DNA of 64,000 nt. Origin: Autumnicola tepida. GTDB taxonomy: Bacteria > Bacteroidota > Bacteroidia > Flavobacteriales > Flavobacteriaceae. Positions 1 to 8,521 of the stretch are shown here, piece after piece. The position numbers were made by a program, and so were the translations under genes. The stretch's first letter is position 1. The number at the start of each line of letters is the position of its first letter. The notes below the pieces were generated by a model. The model saw only the letters and a list, made by a program, of their open reading frames with translations, did no database searches and had not been told where the DNA came from. Location of the stretch: NCBI RefSeq assembly GCF_031846485.1, contig NZ_JAVRHQ010000021.1, positions 1 to 64,000 of the forward strand, given 5' to 3'.

Positions 1-23
1 GTTAAGAACTAATAAAATGAAAA

Positions 24-51
24 AAGCTGCCTCAAATTAATGAGACAGCTT
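24..51 (-). terminator. Terminator after the RAYT gene
   Basis: Arms AAGCTGCCTC and GAGACAGCTT pair (one wobble on the minus strand) around an 8-nt loop, with an A run on the plus-strand left side that becomes a U run on the minus strand. It lies 36 bp past the stop of the transposase gene. Confidence 0.7.
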
Positions 52-86
52 CGTTTCGATGGAAGTTGGGTGGAACTTAGAATTTT

Positions 87-668
87 TCAACAAGAAAAAT
101 TGTCATTATTGGGCTTTTTATGGAAAGAAATAAAATTGGAGCGACCATCAAAATATTCCAGGATTTCCTCTCTTTGCAAAAGCGTTGGTTTTTCAGAAAT
201 GATGGAGTTATAAGAAGAAAACTCCCAATCCTCAGCTTTTTCACAAAGTTTGGCGGCTACAGGATTATTGTGAATATAAGGAATAAGGTTGTACAGGTAA
301 TCTTCTTTTTCAATGCATTTTCTTTTAAAATTTTTCATGAAAAGGCTTCCCCTTCGGTTTTGCTGCTTATTAAAGGCTTGTGTGTAAGAACTGAAAAAGT
401 TGGAAAATCCTTTGCTTAGGAATTTCTCTACAGCTGGGGAATTTGGAAAATCTACAAGTTTTTTAAGTTCAGGTTCTGATTTTATTCTAAATAAAAAATG
501 AAAATGGTTGGGCATTAAACAATAGCAGAAGGTATCCGCTAAAGGAACAATGTATTTTTTGTACTGTTGAAGAAAAAACCGGTAATTCTCTTTATTCTTA
601 AAAATATTTTCATTCCCATTCGCCCGGTTATAACCATGGTGAAACTTGTCTGGTTCCAGAGGGATCAT
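87..668 (-). CDS. REP-associated tyrosine transposase (Y1_Tnp, IS200-like)
   Basis: A 193-residue single-domain HUH transposase of the RAYT type. The metal-binding HUH motif is seen as MPNHFHFLF (His55, His57), and the likely catalytic tyrosine is Tyr131 in PYIHNNP, a segment typical of this family. RAYTs nick single-stranded DNA at REP hairpins and are usually single-copy domesticated genes rather than active insertion sequences. No terminal inverted repeats or target duplications were seen around it, which fits domestication. A REP-like palindrome lies 1.4 kb away at 2056-2137, but a direct link is inference. The gene is full length for the family and has its own terminator. Confidence 0.9.
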   Translation of the reverse strand: MIPLEPDKFHHGYNRANGNENIFKNKENYRFFLQQYKKYIVPLADTFCYCLMPNHFHFLFRIKSEPELKKLVDFPNSPAVEKFLSKGFSNFFSSYTQAFNKQQNRRGSLFMKNFKRKCIEKEDYLYNLIPYIHNNPVAAKLCEKAEDWEFSSYNSIISEKPTLLQREEILEYFDGRSNFISFHKKPNNDNFSC

Positions 669-742
669 GTGAGCCTGTTAAATGTTAGCTTTAAACTTTT
701 CTAAAGTTCAAAACTTTGGAAAAATTCGTTTGAATTGAACAA

Positions 743-1810
743 TCACTCCCCGTAAATTCCAATTTCCAGCTCCCCGTTTTTGTTCATTTTAGCGCGGTAC
801 ATTCCGGCAGTATTAAATTCCATGGCCACATTCCCATCGTGGTCTATGGCAATAATGCCGCCGTTGCCTCCTAATTCGGGGTTTTTCTCCTGGATAACTT
901 TGCTGGCTGCTTCCTGAAGGCTCAAACCATTGTACTCCATAAGCGCAGAAATATCGTAGGCCACTACACCGCGAATAAAAAATTCTCCCCAGCCGGTGCC
1001 GGAAACCGCGCAGGTTTTATTATTGGCATAAGTACCTGCGCCAATAATCGGTGAATCCCCAATGCGGTTATATTTTTTATTGGTCATCCCGCCTGTAGAA
1101 GTTCCCGCGGCGAGGTTTCCGTTTTTATCCAAAGCGGCACAGCCCACCGTTCCGAATTTGGAATCTTTAATGTATGGATCATAAAATGCCGTTTTATTAT
1201 CGGCCTTTGCTTTTTCCCTTTCTTTTACCCGTTGGAGGCTCTGGAACCGGTTTTCAGTATAGAAATAAGAAGGATCTACCATTTCCAGTCCCTGCTCTTT
1301 GGCGAAAACTTCGGCGCCTTTCCCGACAAGCAGCACGTGTTCGCTATTTACCATTACCTCGTACGCAAGGTCTATAGGGTTTTTAACTGTAGAAACCCCT
1401 GCCACAGCCCCTGCATTTAAGGTTTTTCCATCCATTATTGATGCGTCCAGCTGGTTGGTTTCGTCATTGGCGAAAACCGCGCCTTTGCCTGAGTTAAAAA
1501 GCGGTGAATTCTCCATCACATTTATTGTTTTTCTAACCGCTTCTACCGCCGTGCCGCCATTTGCCAAAATTTCGTGCCCGGTCCTTATGGCTTCTTCAAG
1601 TTTTGCCCGGTAGGCCTGCTCCAGCGAATCGGACATATTTTCTTTCAGGATTGTTCCGGCGCCACCGTGAATAACGATTCCGAAATTGGGAAGGGAATCA
1701 TTGTTGATTTTTTCTGAATTTTCTTCGGAAGGCTTAGCTGCTTTAGAAGAAGTGTTTTCATTACAGGCAATGAAAAGGCAGAAGCTAAAAAGAAGGAGAA
1801 GTTTTTTCAT
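743..1810 (-). CDS. Isoaspartyl peptidase / L-asparaginase (Ntn hydrolase), lipoprotein
   Basis: A type 2 (plant-type) asparaginase of the N-terminal nucleophile family, which self-cleaves before a threonine and hydrolyses isoaspartyl dipeptides or asparagine. The cleavage site is visible as FGTVGCAAL, with the nucleophile Thr at about residue 221 from the chosen start, and the glycine-rich motif GTSTGGMTNK follows. I start at the ATG at 1810 because it opens a classic lipoprotein signal (KKLLLL... FIAC); the longer frame begins at a TTG. Export to the periplasm or membrane is therefore expected. It stands alone, with no partner genes. Confidence 0.9.
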   Translation of the reverse strand: MKKLLLLFSFCLFIACNENTSSKAAKPSEENSEKINNDSLPNFGIVIHGGAGTILKENMSDSLEQAYRAKLEEAIRTGHEILANGGTAVEAVRKTINVMENSPLFNSGKGAVFANDETNQLDASIMDGKTLNAGAVAGVSTVKNPIDLAYEVMVNSEHVLLVGKGAEVFAKEQGLEMVDPSYFYTENRFQSLQRVKEREKAKADNKTAFYDPYIKDSKFGTVGCAALDKNGNLAAGTSTGGMTNKKYNRIGDSPIIGAGTYANNKTCAVSGTGWGEFFIRGVVAYDISALMEYNGLSLQEAASKVIQEKNPELGGNGGIIAIDHDGNVAMEFNTAGMYRAKMNKNGELEIGIYGE

Positions 1811-2055
1811 GTTGAGGTTTTGTTGGTACGCTGAAATTGACAAAAATTGTTAAAGTTTAGCCTGAAAGTTAATAAAAACAATGCAAGTGAGGAGAATGGT
1901 GAAGAGTGAAATGTGGAAAGTGGAAAGTGGAAAGTTGCTGAAAGTGAATGAACAATTTTTAATCTGCGGAAGGAAAAGTGAAAATGAAGGACTAAAAAGT
2001 AAAAGAAACCTGTCGTCCTTAACTTTTTCTCATTTCCGGATTAACTGTAATTTTC

Positions 2056-2137
2056 GCGCCAGCGATAGCAGCGGAAAGCCCGCAGCCCTTTTTGTGGGCG
2101 AGGACTTGCAGCGGATAGCGCGGTGCAGCGCAGGCGC
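2056..2137. repeat. REP-like GC-rich imperfect palindrome
   Basis: Outer arms GCGCCAGCG (2056-2064) and CGCAGGCGC (2129-2137) pair at 8 of 9 positions. An inner hairpin GCCCGCA (2078-2084) / TGTGGGC (2093-2099) pairs with one wobble. Internal words AGCGATAGC, AGCGGAAAGC and AGCGGATAGC recur. This layout is that of a folded repetitive extragenic palindrome. Copy number in the genome cannot be judged here. Confidence 0.55.
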
Positions 2138-2168
2138 CATTAACTAAATGTTCATAATTACGCGTTTC

Positions 2169-2185
2169 TTAAGCAGAATGCTTAA
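2169..2185. promoter_or_regulatory. Palindromic operator candidate before the hydroxyanthranilate dioxygenase
   Basis: A perfect inverted repeat, TTAAGCA GAA TGCTTAA, ends 26 bp before the ATG at 2212 and overlaps a near-consensus -7 element TAATTTTA (2183-2190). The position suits a repressor site. The regulator is not in the window. Confidence 0.45.
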
Positions 2186-2211
2186 TTTTAGAACAGAAAA
2201 AACCTTGAGAA

Positions 2212-2754
2212 ATGGCTATAAAAAAACCTTTTAATCTTAACAAATGGCTGGAAGAGAACCGGGAGACTTTAAAGCCGCCCGTTGGCAACAGGAATTTGTA
2301 TAAAGAATCTGGCGATTACATCGTGATGGTAGTGGCGGGGCCGAATGCCCGAAAAGATTATCATTACAACGAAACCGAGGAGCTTTTTTACCAGCTGGAG
2401 GGGACTATCGAGGTGCATATTCAGGAAAACGGGGAGAAAAAAACCATGCAGTTAGGCCCGGGAGATATGTACCTGCACCCTGCCAAAGTTCCGCATTCCC
2501 CTGTGCGAAATGAAGGTTCCATAGGGCTGGTGGTAGAACGCAAAAGAATGAACGAAGGTGGGCAGGACGGGCTGTTATGGTTTTGCGATAATTGTAACCA
2601 TAAACTGTACGAAGTATATTTTCCGCTAAAAGATATTGAAAAAGACTTTTTGAAGCATTTTAAACATTTTTACCAGAGCAGGGAATTGCGCACCTGTGAT
2701 AACTGCGGAGAGGTAATGCCGGTAGACCGCCGTTTTGTTGCTGAAGAGGAATAG
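2212..2754 (+). CDS. nbaC: 3-hydroxyanthranilate 3,4-dioxygenase
   Basis: A cupin-fold Fe(II) ring-cleaving dioxygenase of the kynurenine pathway, opening 3-hydroxyanthranilate to 2-amino-3-carboxymuconate semialdehyde, which leads to quinolinate or to degradation. The residues known from the Cupriavidus enzyme are present at the same numbers: Arg47, His51, Glu57, His95 and Arg99. The C-terminal rubredoxin-like site has its four cysteines at 125, 128, 162 and 165. Length (180 residues) is typical of the bacterial form. The ALDH gene begins 56 bp downstream on the same strand, so co-transcription is likely. Other kynurenine genes are not in the window. Confidence 0.95.
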   Translation: MAIKKPFNLNKWLEENRETLKPPVGNRNLYKESGDYIVMVVAGPNARKDYHYNETEELFYQLEGTIEVHIQENGEKKTMQLGPGDMYLHPAKVPHSPVRNEGSIGLVVERKRMNEGGQDGLLWFCDNCNHKLYEVYFPLKDIEKDFLKHFKHFYQSRELRTCDNCGEVMPVDRRFVAEEE

Positions 2755-2810
2755 CGGCTGAAAATTTAATATTTTCGTGCTGCACATATTTAACAAAAAA
2801 CCACACAAAG

Positions 2811-4364
2811 ATGAGTGAAATAGCAGATAAATTCGGGGTTCCCCAGGCATTGAAGGACCTGGGCATTGCTGAAATCAATAACGGAACTTCTACCGGCGAG
2901 GACTGGTTTGGCAACGGGGAAGAAATAGCATCTTACTCGCCGGTTGACGGGCAGCTGATTGGTAAAGTGAAAACCACCACCAGGGAAGATTATGAAAATG
3001 TAATTGCCGCGGCTGAAAAAGGTTTTAAAGAATGGAGAAGCTGGCCTTCACCGCAACGTGGGGAAGTGGTTCGGCAGTTTAACGACAAACTGCGCAGGCT
3101 GAAGGAACCACTGGGGAAACTGGTTTCTTACGAAATGGGAAAATCTTACCAGGAAGGCCTGGGGGAAGTCCAGGAAATGATCGATATCTGTGATTTTGCC
3201 GTGGGCCTCTCGCGGCAGCTCCATGGGCTTACCATGCACAGCGAGCGCCCCGGCCATAGGATGTATGAACAATACCACCCGCTGGGAGTGGTTGGGGTAA
3301 TTTCGGCTTTTAACTTTCCTGTGGCGGTTTGGAGCTGGAACACGGCCCTGGCCTGGGTGTGCGGCGATGCCTGTATCTGGAAGGGTTCAGAGAAAACTCC
3401 CTTAACTTCGGTTGCCTGCCAGAATATCGCGGCAAGGGTTTTTAAAGAAAACGGGGTGCCTGCAGGAATTTCTTCCTTAATTACCGGAGATTACCAAGTA
3501 GGGGAATTTATGACAAAAGATGAACGGGTACCGCTAATTTCGGCTACCGGTTCTATAAGAATGGGGAAAATCGTGGCCCAGGCCGTTGCGGCAAGGCTGG
3601 GAAAATCTTTGCTGGAACTTGGCGGAAATAACGCGATTATTGTGACGCCCGATGCCAATATTAAAAATACTGTTATAGGAGCGGTATTCGGGGCCGTGGG
3701 CACCTGCGGGCAACGTTGTACTTCTACCCGCAGGCTAATTGTTCATGAAGAGGTTTACGATAAGGTAAAAGATGCCATCGTTAACGCGTATAAACAAATT
3801 CGCATAGGAAATCCATTAGATGAAAACAACCATGTGGGGCCTTTGATTGGAACAGATGCCGTGAAAAATTACCAGTCGGCCCTGGAACAAGTTGTGAAAG
3901 AAGGCGGAAATATTCTCGTGGAAGGCGGCGTGCTGGAAGGCGAAGGATACGAAAGCGGCTGCTATGTAAAACCTGCCATTGCCGAGGCCAGAAATGAACT
4001 TAAAATCGTTCAACAGGAAACTTTCGCACCGGTGCTTTATCTGCTGAAATATTCCGGCGACCTGGAAAATGCCATCGCGATTCAGAATGGGGTAAAACAA
4101 GGGCTTTCATCAGCAATTATGACCAATAACCTAAGAGAAGCGGAAAGATTTCTCTCGGTTGAAGGTTCAGACTGCGGAATTGCCAATGTGAATATAGGGA
4201 CTTCCGGCGCGGAGATAGGCGGTGCTTTTGGCGGGGAGAAAGAAACCGGCGGCGGCCGGGAATCGGGTTCTGATGCCTGGAAAGTGTATATGAGAAGACA
4301 AACCAACACCATTAATTATACTACAGAACTGCCCCTGGCGCAGGGAATAAAATTTGACTTGTAG
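2811..4364 (+). CDS. Aldehyde dehydrogenase, ALDH7 / piperideine-6-carboxylate dehydrogenase type
   Basis: A 517-residue NAD(P)-dependent aldehyde dehydrogenase. The general base is Glu269 in LLELGGNN and the nucleophile Cys303 in GQRCTSTRR, with the FNFPVAVW cofactor-binding loop at about 168-175. The Arg before the catalytic Cys and the overall pattern match ALDH7 (antiquitin), whose known substrate is alpha-aminoadipate semialdehyde / piperideine-6-carboxylate in lysine breakdown. Its position directly behind 3-hydroxyanthranilate dioxygenase raises the alternative that it oxidises a muconate semialdehyde. Sequence favours ALDH7; context leaves the substrate open. Confidence 0.9.
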   Translation: MSEIADKFGVPQALKDLGIAEINNGTSTGEDWFGNGEEIASYSPVDGQLIGKVKTTTREDYENVIAAAEKGFKEWRSWPSPQRGEVVRQFNDKLRRLKEPLGKLVSYEMGKSYQEGLGEVQEMIDICDFAVGLSRQLHGLTMHSERPGHRMYEQYHPLGVVGVISAFNFPVAVWSWNTALAWVCGDACIWKGSEKTPLTSVACQNIAARVFKENGVPAGISSLITGDYQVGEFMTKDERVPLISATGSIRMGKIVAQAVAARLGKSLLELGGNNAIIVTPDANIKNTVIGAVFGAVGTCGQRCTSTRRLIVHEEVYDKVKDAIVNAYKQIRIGNPLDENNHVGPLIGTDAVKNYQSALEQVVKEGGNILVEGGVLEGEGYESGCYVKPAIAEARNELKIVQQETFAPVLYLLKYSGDLENAIAIQNGVKQGLSSAIMTNNLREAERFLSVEGSDCGIANVNIGTSGAEIGGAFGGEKETGGGRESGSDAWKVYMRRQTNTINYTTELPLAQGIKFDL

Positions 4365-4394
4365 CTGCTAGTATTGAGTATTAAGAAATGGGAG

Positions 4395-4424
4395 AAAAAC
4401 CTGCTTTTATGAGCGGGTTTTTTT
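4395..4424 (+). terminator. Terminator after the ALDH gene
   Basis: Stem AAACCTGC / GCGGGTTT (one wobble) with an 8-nt loop and a run of T, 30 bp after the stop. Confidence 0.8.
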
Positions 4425-4537
4425 GTGAAATTTGAAAAAGGTCGAAAACAATTATGTTTTAGAAACAACGGTTTCAACATTTTTCATGCTAAACTTTTAA
4501 TGCTTTGCAGCACACTAGGACATTATTACAAGGAAAT

Positions 4538-6190
4538 CTATTTTTTGTTCATGCAGCATTTCTTGTATTTTTTCCCGCTTCCGCAGGGGCAGGGATCGTT
4601 ACGGCCGGGTTCTTTTTCTTTGCGCAAAGGCTGATTTTCTGAGATGAAGTCATCTAGAAAATAATCATCATCTTCATCATCTTCATCAAAATTGAAATCA
4701 TCATCAAAAAAATCCATTTCTTTATCCTCCAGCTCTAAATCTTCAAATTCTTTTTCGAGATAATTTTCATAGTCTTCTTTCCATATTTTATATTTTTCGA
4801 AAATACCGGCTTTGGCAAATTTTAAGCCAATTGTATTGAAATTGGGCTGCTGGATATGCTCTTCAACTTTTTCAAAATCTCCATTAACATCCAGTGCAAC
4901 CAGGTCCTGCTTATAAAGTTGTTCAATTTCAGGCAAAAGTTCTTTAAATCCGGCTTCCATGCAATCTGAAATGATGAGAGCATAGGCGGTGGAATCGGCG
5001 TAATTTACATCGGTGTCTTTTTCAATATAAAACTGTAAAAGATCCCTGTAATTTTGCAGGATTTGGTTCTTTAGTTCCGGCTTTTGGGACAGGAGCGTAA
5101 TTATAGCTTCAGAGATATGGGATTTGGCAAAAGTGTACAGGTTAGGGAGTTTTAAAAAATTAAAAAGCTCTTCCATGCGAATTTCTCCCATTTCGAGTAC
5201 CACAGCTTTTACAACCTCATTAATGAAATCGCCAAACCAGATTTCAAGAAAGTCTGCATCCTGTTTTAAAAGCTCTAAAAAACTTTCCAGGCTTTCCCCG
5301 GCCTTTAGCTCCACAAGCAGTAAAATGGCGTGAATTGGGAAAAGCTGAAAATCTTCCCCGTCATAATTTTCTTCAAAATAATCGTGGCGCAAAATGCTAT
5401 CTTGTAGCACTTTTATTAAATCTTCTATAAGCGGTTTTCGCTCAAGCTCAAGAATTTTTTCCAGTTTGTGTTGTGGGAAATCATAATCTTCTTCGTAAAG
5501 CCACTCCATTTGCAGAGGGAAATGGAAGGAAGGTGGCTGGGTTGTCTGTAAGTCCGATCGCCTGTCTGCTACGAGGGGAGCGCGATTAGATTGCTCTGCC
5601 TTTCTTTCAGCCGCTTTTACATAAATGTAATGTGTGTAACGTTCTTCTGCATCTCTGGTTTTAACATGATCCGGGGCCACTTCTTTCATAATATCAATAC
5701 GCATTTCGGCCTGTTCTATATTGTCCTGGGATAAAAAATATAAAACCGCCATCTGGTAAAACGCGATAAATTCTTCAATATGAAATTCATCCCGATGCGG
5801 GTAAAGCGATTGCAGGTCTAAACTTTCCCCTAAAACCTCCGGCATGCTTTCGTATTCTGCATTTTCGAAATACTCGGCGGCAAGATTCAGCTTTCCGAAA
5901 AGATAATCGGGGTGTTCCTTTGCCAGCCAGCGATTTGCTTTAAATGCCAGTTCTGTTTCTCCTCTTTTTTGATGAACGGTGGCCAGGAGGTTTTTAAAAA
6001 CCGGCACCTTGGGATATTGCTCTATGAGGCGCGGAAGTTTTTTAAGCAGGTATTTGCGACCCTTCAATACATCTGGGTGCAATTCTTCTATAATTTCCCG
6101 TATTCTGTCGGTAATATGGTTCTGTCTATCCAGAAGGTGTGGATCGTTGGAAAGCTTGTATTGGCTTAACTGGTAACGCAGGTCTTTCAT
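4538..6190 (-). CDS. TPR-like repeat protein with C-terminal SEC-C zinc motif
   Basis: A 550-residue cytoplasmic protein. The last 20 residues form a SEC-C zinc-binding motif (DPCPCGSGKKYKKCC), as at the C terminus of SecA. Before it lies a very acidic stretch (about 495-525, mainly D, E and F). The bulk is predicted helical, and residues 40-200 look like tetratricopeptide-type repeats. SEC-C tails often mediate ribosome, SecB or protein contacts, but the role of this protein is unknown. It has no close operon partners and faces away from the cupin gene. Confidence 0.8.
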   Translation of the reverse strand: MKDLRYQLSQYKLSNDPHLLDRQNHITDRIREIIEELHPDVLKGRKYLLKKLPRLIEQYPKVPVFKNLLATVHQKRGETELAFKANRWLAKEHPDYLFGKLNLAAEYFENAEYESMPEVLGESLDLQSLYPHRDEFHIEEFIAFYQMAVLYFLSQDNIEQAEMRIDIMKEVAPDHVKTRDAEERYTHYIYVKAAERKAEQSNRAPLVADRRSDLQTTQPPSFHFPLQMEWLYEEDYDFPQHKLEKILELERKPLIEDLIKVLQDSILRHDYFEENYDGEDFQLFPIHAILLLVELKAGESLESFLELLKQDADFLEIWFGDFINEVVKAVVLEMGEIRMEELFNFLKLPNLYTFAKSHISEAIITLLSQKPELKNQILQNYRDLLQFYIEKDTDVNYADSTAYALIISDCMEAGFKELLPEIEQLYKQDLVALDVNGDFEKVEEHIQQPNFNTIGLKFAKAGIFEKYKIWKEDYENYLEKEFEDLELEDKEMDFFDDDFNFDEDDEDDDYFLDDFISENQPLRKEKEPGRNDPCPCGSGKKYKKCCMNKK

Positions 6191-6294
6191 AATTCATTTA
6201 TTCTGAAGTAAATTTAAGGGATACCATGCATTTTTGAGAAGAAAATTCAGGGATTATTGAAGCCCCTAAAACTTCTAAAATCCGAAGAGATCTT

Positions 6295-6302
6295 TATATT
6301 TG
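6295..6302 (+). promoter_or_regulatory. -7 promoter element (TATATTTG)
   Basis: Exact match to the Bacteroidota -7 consensus TAnnTTTG, 58 bp before the cupin ATG. No clear -33 TTTG was found. Confidence 0.45.
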
Positions 6303-6360
6303 ATCCAAAGGCTGCTGCACTGCTGCATTTGAGCGAGAAAATAATCTTAAATTCCACGGA

Positions 6361-6870
6361 ATGAGCATCAATAAAGAAGCAAATGAAATTATACGAAAGT
6401 TAGACCTGCAACCTCATCCGGAAGGCGGGTATTTCAGGGAAACTTACAGGAGCAAGGAGGCAATTGAAGAAGCCAGTTTGCCCGGTTTTGAGAATAAGAG
6501 GAATTTTTCCACCTGTATCTATTTCCTGCTGACTTCAGATACCTTTTCGGCATTTCATAAAATAAAGCAGGACGAAATCTGGCATTTTTATGATGGTTCA
6601 CCAATCCGGCTGCATACTATTTCAGAAGAAGGAAGACATGCTGAAGTTATCATCGGGAAAGATTTTGCTAAAGGACAGGTTCCGCAATATGTAGTGCCAG
6701 GCGGGCATTGGTTTGGGGCCACGGTGGCGGGAGAAAACACCTTAGCCCTTGTGGGCTGCACAGTCTCACCGGGATTTGATTTTAAAGATTTTACACTGGC
6801 AGAAAGACAGCAGCTTCAGGAAAAATTTCCGCAGCATACAGGACTGATCGCAGAATTAACGCATTCTTAA
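6361..6870 (+). CDS. Cupin family protein, DUF985 (cupin_5)
   Basis: A 169-residue cytoplasmic single-domain cupin. The family signature HPEGGYFRETYRS sits at about residues 18-30. Later motifs DEIWHFYDGSP and PGGHWFGA supply the usual metal- or sugar-facing residues. Members are related to sugar-nucleotide epimerase folds, but their biochemical role is not established. It is monocistronic, with its own promoter element upstream. Confidence 0.85.
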   Translation: MSINKEANEIIRKLDLQPHPEGGYFRETYRSKEAIEEASLPGFENKRNFSTCIYFLLTSDTFSAFHKIKQDEIWHFYDGSPIRLHTISEEGRHAEVIIGKDFAKGQVPQYVVPGGHWFGATVAGENTLALVGCTVSPGFDFKDFTLAERQQLQEKFPQHTGLIAELTHS

Positions 6871-6916
6871 GATTGTTATAGGGCAACATTCACAAGGCAG
6901 GGAACGCTTTGTATGA

Positions 6917-6940
6917 TAAAATTCTTATTTTAGAATTTTA
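6917..6940. promoter_or_regulatory. AT-rich inverted repeat before the YkvA-type gene
   Basis: Perfect 8-bp arms TAAAATTC and GAATTTTA are separated by 8 nt and end 28 bp before the next ATG. It could be an operator. AT-rich palindromes also arise by chance, so confidence is low. Confidence 0.3.
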
Positions 6941-6968
6941 ATCAACACCAAAATTAATCCACTTAGAC

Positions 6969-7364
6969 ATGAGCATATTTTCTAAAGAAAAAGCCGAAGA
7001 AGCGCACAACAAAAGCCAAAGTGAATTCCAGGAGAAAGACCTTGACAAAATCCAGGAGAAAGAAGAAGAAATAAAATCCAAATTTGAGAGTAAAGGCAAA
7101 CTTAGCAGGTATATGGATGATGTAAAAATCCTTTTTTCCCTTGTAAGGGATTATGCCAATGGCAGTTACCGGGCAATCCCATGGAATATCATTGCTTCTA
7201 TAGGTGGGGCTTTACTCTATGTGCTTTCCCCTATTGACCTCATTCCCGATTTTATACCCGTTATAGGATATTTAGATGATGCGGCGGTGATTGCTTTTTG
7301 TCTGAACTTAATTGAAAAAGACCTCGCCGCATATAAAGTGTGGAAGGATTCAGCGATTTCCTAA
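6969..7364 (+). CDS. YkvA family protein (DUF1232)
   Basis: A 131-residue protein with a charged, coiled-coil-like N-terminal third (rich in E and K) followed by the DUF1232 core: IPWNIIASIGGALLYVLSPI and DLIPDFIPVIGYLDDAAVI, a short hydrophobic hairpin that probably contacts the membrane. The DLIPD...GYLDD motif is diagnostic. Function in bacteria is unknown. It converges with the monooxygenase gene 9 bp downstream. Confidence 0.85.
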   Translation: MSIFSKEKAEEAHNKSQSEFQEKDLDKIQEKEEEIKSKFESKGKLSRYMDDVKILFSLVRDYANGSYRAIPWNIIASIGGALLYVLSPIDLIPDFIPVIGYLDDAAVIAFCLNLIEKDLAAYKVWKDSAIS

Positions 7365-7373
7365 TAAATTTTA

Positions 7374-7673
7374 TTATTCAAGAACCTCATAATGCCGGAC
7401 TTCCTTATCGAAGTCCAGCATCATCTTTTGTGCTTTTTCTGCAACTACGGCAACTTCAATATTTTCGCCTGCAAAAGCTCTGATATGCTCCAAAGAAGCC
7501 CAATTGGAAACAAAAAGGAATTCTATCCCGTTTTCTAGGCTTCTACGGTTAATACCGGCTCCCGTAAAACCATCAAGATTTCTAAGATGAGGGAGAATTT
7601 CCTTTTGCAGATAGTTGATATAGTTTTGTGCCTCTTCAGGTTTTACGCGCCCTGTCCAATGCCTGGTAATCAT
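7374..7673 (-). CDS. Antibiotic biosynthesis monooxygenase (ABM) domain protein
   Basis: A 99-residue dimeric ferredoxin-like alpha/beta-barrel protein of the ABM/YgiN kind. Visible features are the N-terminal ITRHWTGRVKPEEA strand-helix, LDGFTGAGINRR and the C-terminal HYEVLE strand. Such small proteins include quinol monooxygenases and heme-degrading enzymes, but the residues here do not decide between them. It probably shares a transcript with nothing: the barrel gene upstream begins at 8273 on the same strand but ends 52 bp before this start. Confidence 0.75.
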   Translation of the reverse strand: MITRHWTGRVKPEEAQNYINYLQKEILPHLRNLDGFTGAGINRRSLENGIEFLFVSNWASLEHIRAFAGENIEVAVVAEKAQKMMLDFDKEVRHYEVLE

Positions 7674-7724
7674 AAAAAATGGATTAAATAAATGGGTTTT
7701 CTGCGGAAGAAAAGAAGGGGGAAA

Positions 7725-8273
7725 TTAAAACCTGTATCCCACACTTAATCCCGCGTTAAATTCTATTGCTGAAAAACGGTCTTTCACCTCGTTGCTAAAA
7801 TTTCGACCTACATTGGCAAAAGGGCCAATCACGAAGGTATCGTTAAAATTCCATTTATAGCCCCCGCCAATGCCTATGATAAAGGCATCCATATCGGTTA
7901 CCCGCTTTACATCCTCGCTTTCTACCTGCACTACTTCAGAAAATTCGCCGGTACGCAATTTGGCAAAAGGACTTGCATATAAGCCGGAACCGGAATTTTC
8001 GGTGCCAAAGTAAAAGTTATATCCTATTTTAAAGCTATTGGTTTTGAAGTTTCGGGAGCCTTTTTCTGAATGATAATTCATCCGGTCATTTAACAACAGG
8101 CCAAAATCAATGGATTGGTTATTGTCCATAAACATTTCGTAGCCCAGTTCTACCGATGCAATTGCAATGGTATTTGCGATATTCAGCTTCACCTCATTTT
8201 GAGGAAAATCAATTTGTGCCGCGGCATTTTGGATGCTGAAGGCTCCAAGGAGGAGCAGGATGATCTTTTTCAT
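7725..8273 (-). CDS. Outer membrane beta-barrel protein
   Basis: A 182-residue exported protein with a signal peptide (KKIILLLLGAFSIQNAAAQ, cleavage likely after AAA). Alternating hydrophobic strands run to the C terminus, ending in GLSVGYRF, a terminal aromatic as in barrel proteins inserted by Bam. Size suggests an 8-stranded barrel of the OmpW/OmpX kind. No enzymatic motif is seen. Function is unknown. Confidence 0.75.
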   Translation of the reverse strand: MKKIILLLLGAFSIQNAAAQIDFPQNEVKLNIANTIAIASVELGYEMFMDNNQSIDFGLLLNDRMNYHSEKGSRNFKTNSFKIGYNFYFGTENSGSGLYASPFAKLRTGEFSEVVQVESEDVKRVTDMDAFIIGIGGGYKWNFNDTFVIGPFANVGRNFSNEVKDRFSAIEFNAGLSVGYRF

Positions 8274-8508
8274 AGAATCAATTTCTTTTTCAGTGTAAAA
8301 GTAGCAATTTTAAGTTAGCCGGGATTTAAGAGGTTTTAGACTCTTTAAATATTAGCAATTTCAGGGATATGGGAAGGGGCAATAGAAAAATCATATTTTT
8401 TAGGAGATTCCCCGATTTTCATTTTCCATACTGTTATAAAAAAGTTTATCCCAATTCATTTTAAGAATTATTTATTTAGAAGCAAAAATTTAATTCTTCC
8501 CTATTATG

Positions 8509-8516
8509 TAACTTTG
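8509..8516 (+). promoter_or_regulatory. -7 element (TAACTTTG) immediately before hflX
   Basis: Matches TAnnTTTG exactly and ends only 5 bp before the ATG at 8522, so transcription should begin at or very near the start codon, giving a leaderless or near-leaderless mRNA. Confidence 0.5.
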
Positions 8517-8521
8517 TGTTT

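Larger units (their letters stand above)
1811..2211. other. Non-coding stretch with purine-rich repeats and a REP-like element
   Basis: No credible gene is present. Around 1900-1960 there are short repeats of the type GTGGAAA (several copies of AAAGTGGAAAG-like words). A GC-rich imperfect palindrome occupies 2056-2137 and an operator-like palindrome 2169-2185. An 88-codon frame at 1881-2147 spans these repeats and looks spurious. Confidence 0.6.

Noticed and set aside
87..668. Active insertion sequence
   Set aside because: A single gene without flanking end structures or target duplication; more likely a domesticated RAYT.
1881..2147. 88-codon plus-strand ORF
   Set aside because: It spans simple GTGGAAA repeats and the REP-like palindrome; composition is not protein-like and no promoter is seen.
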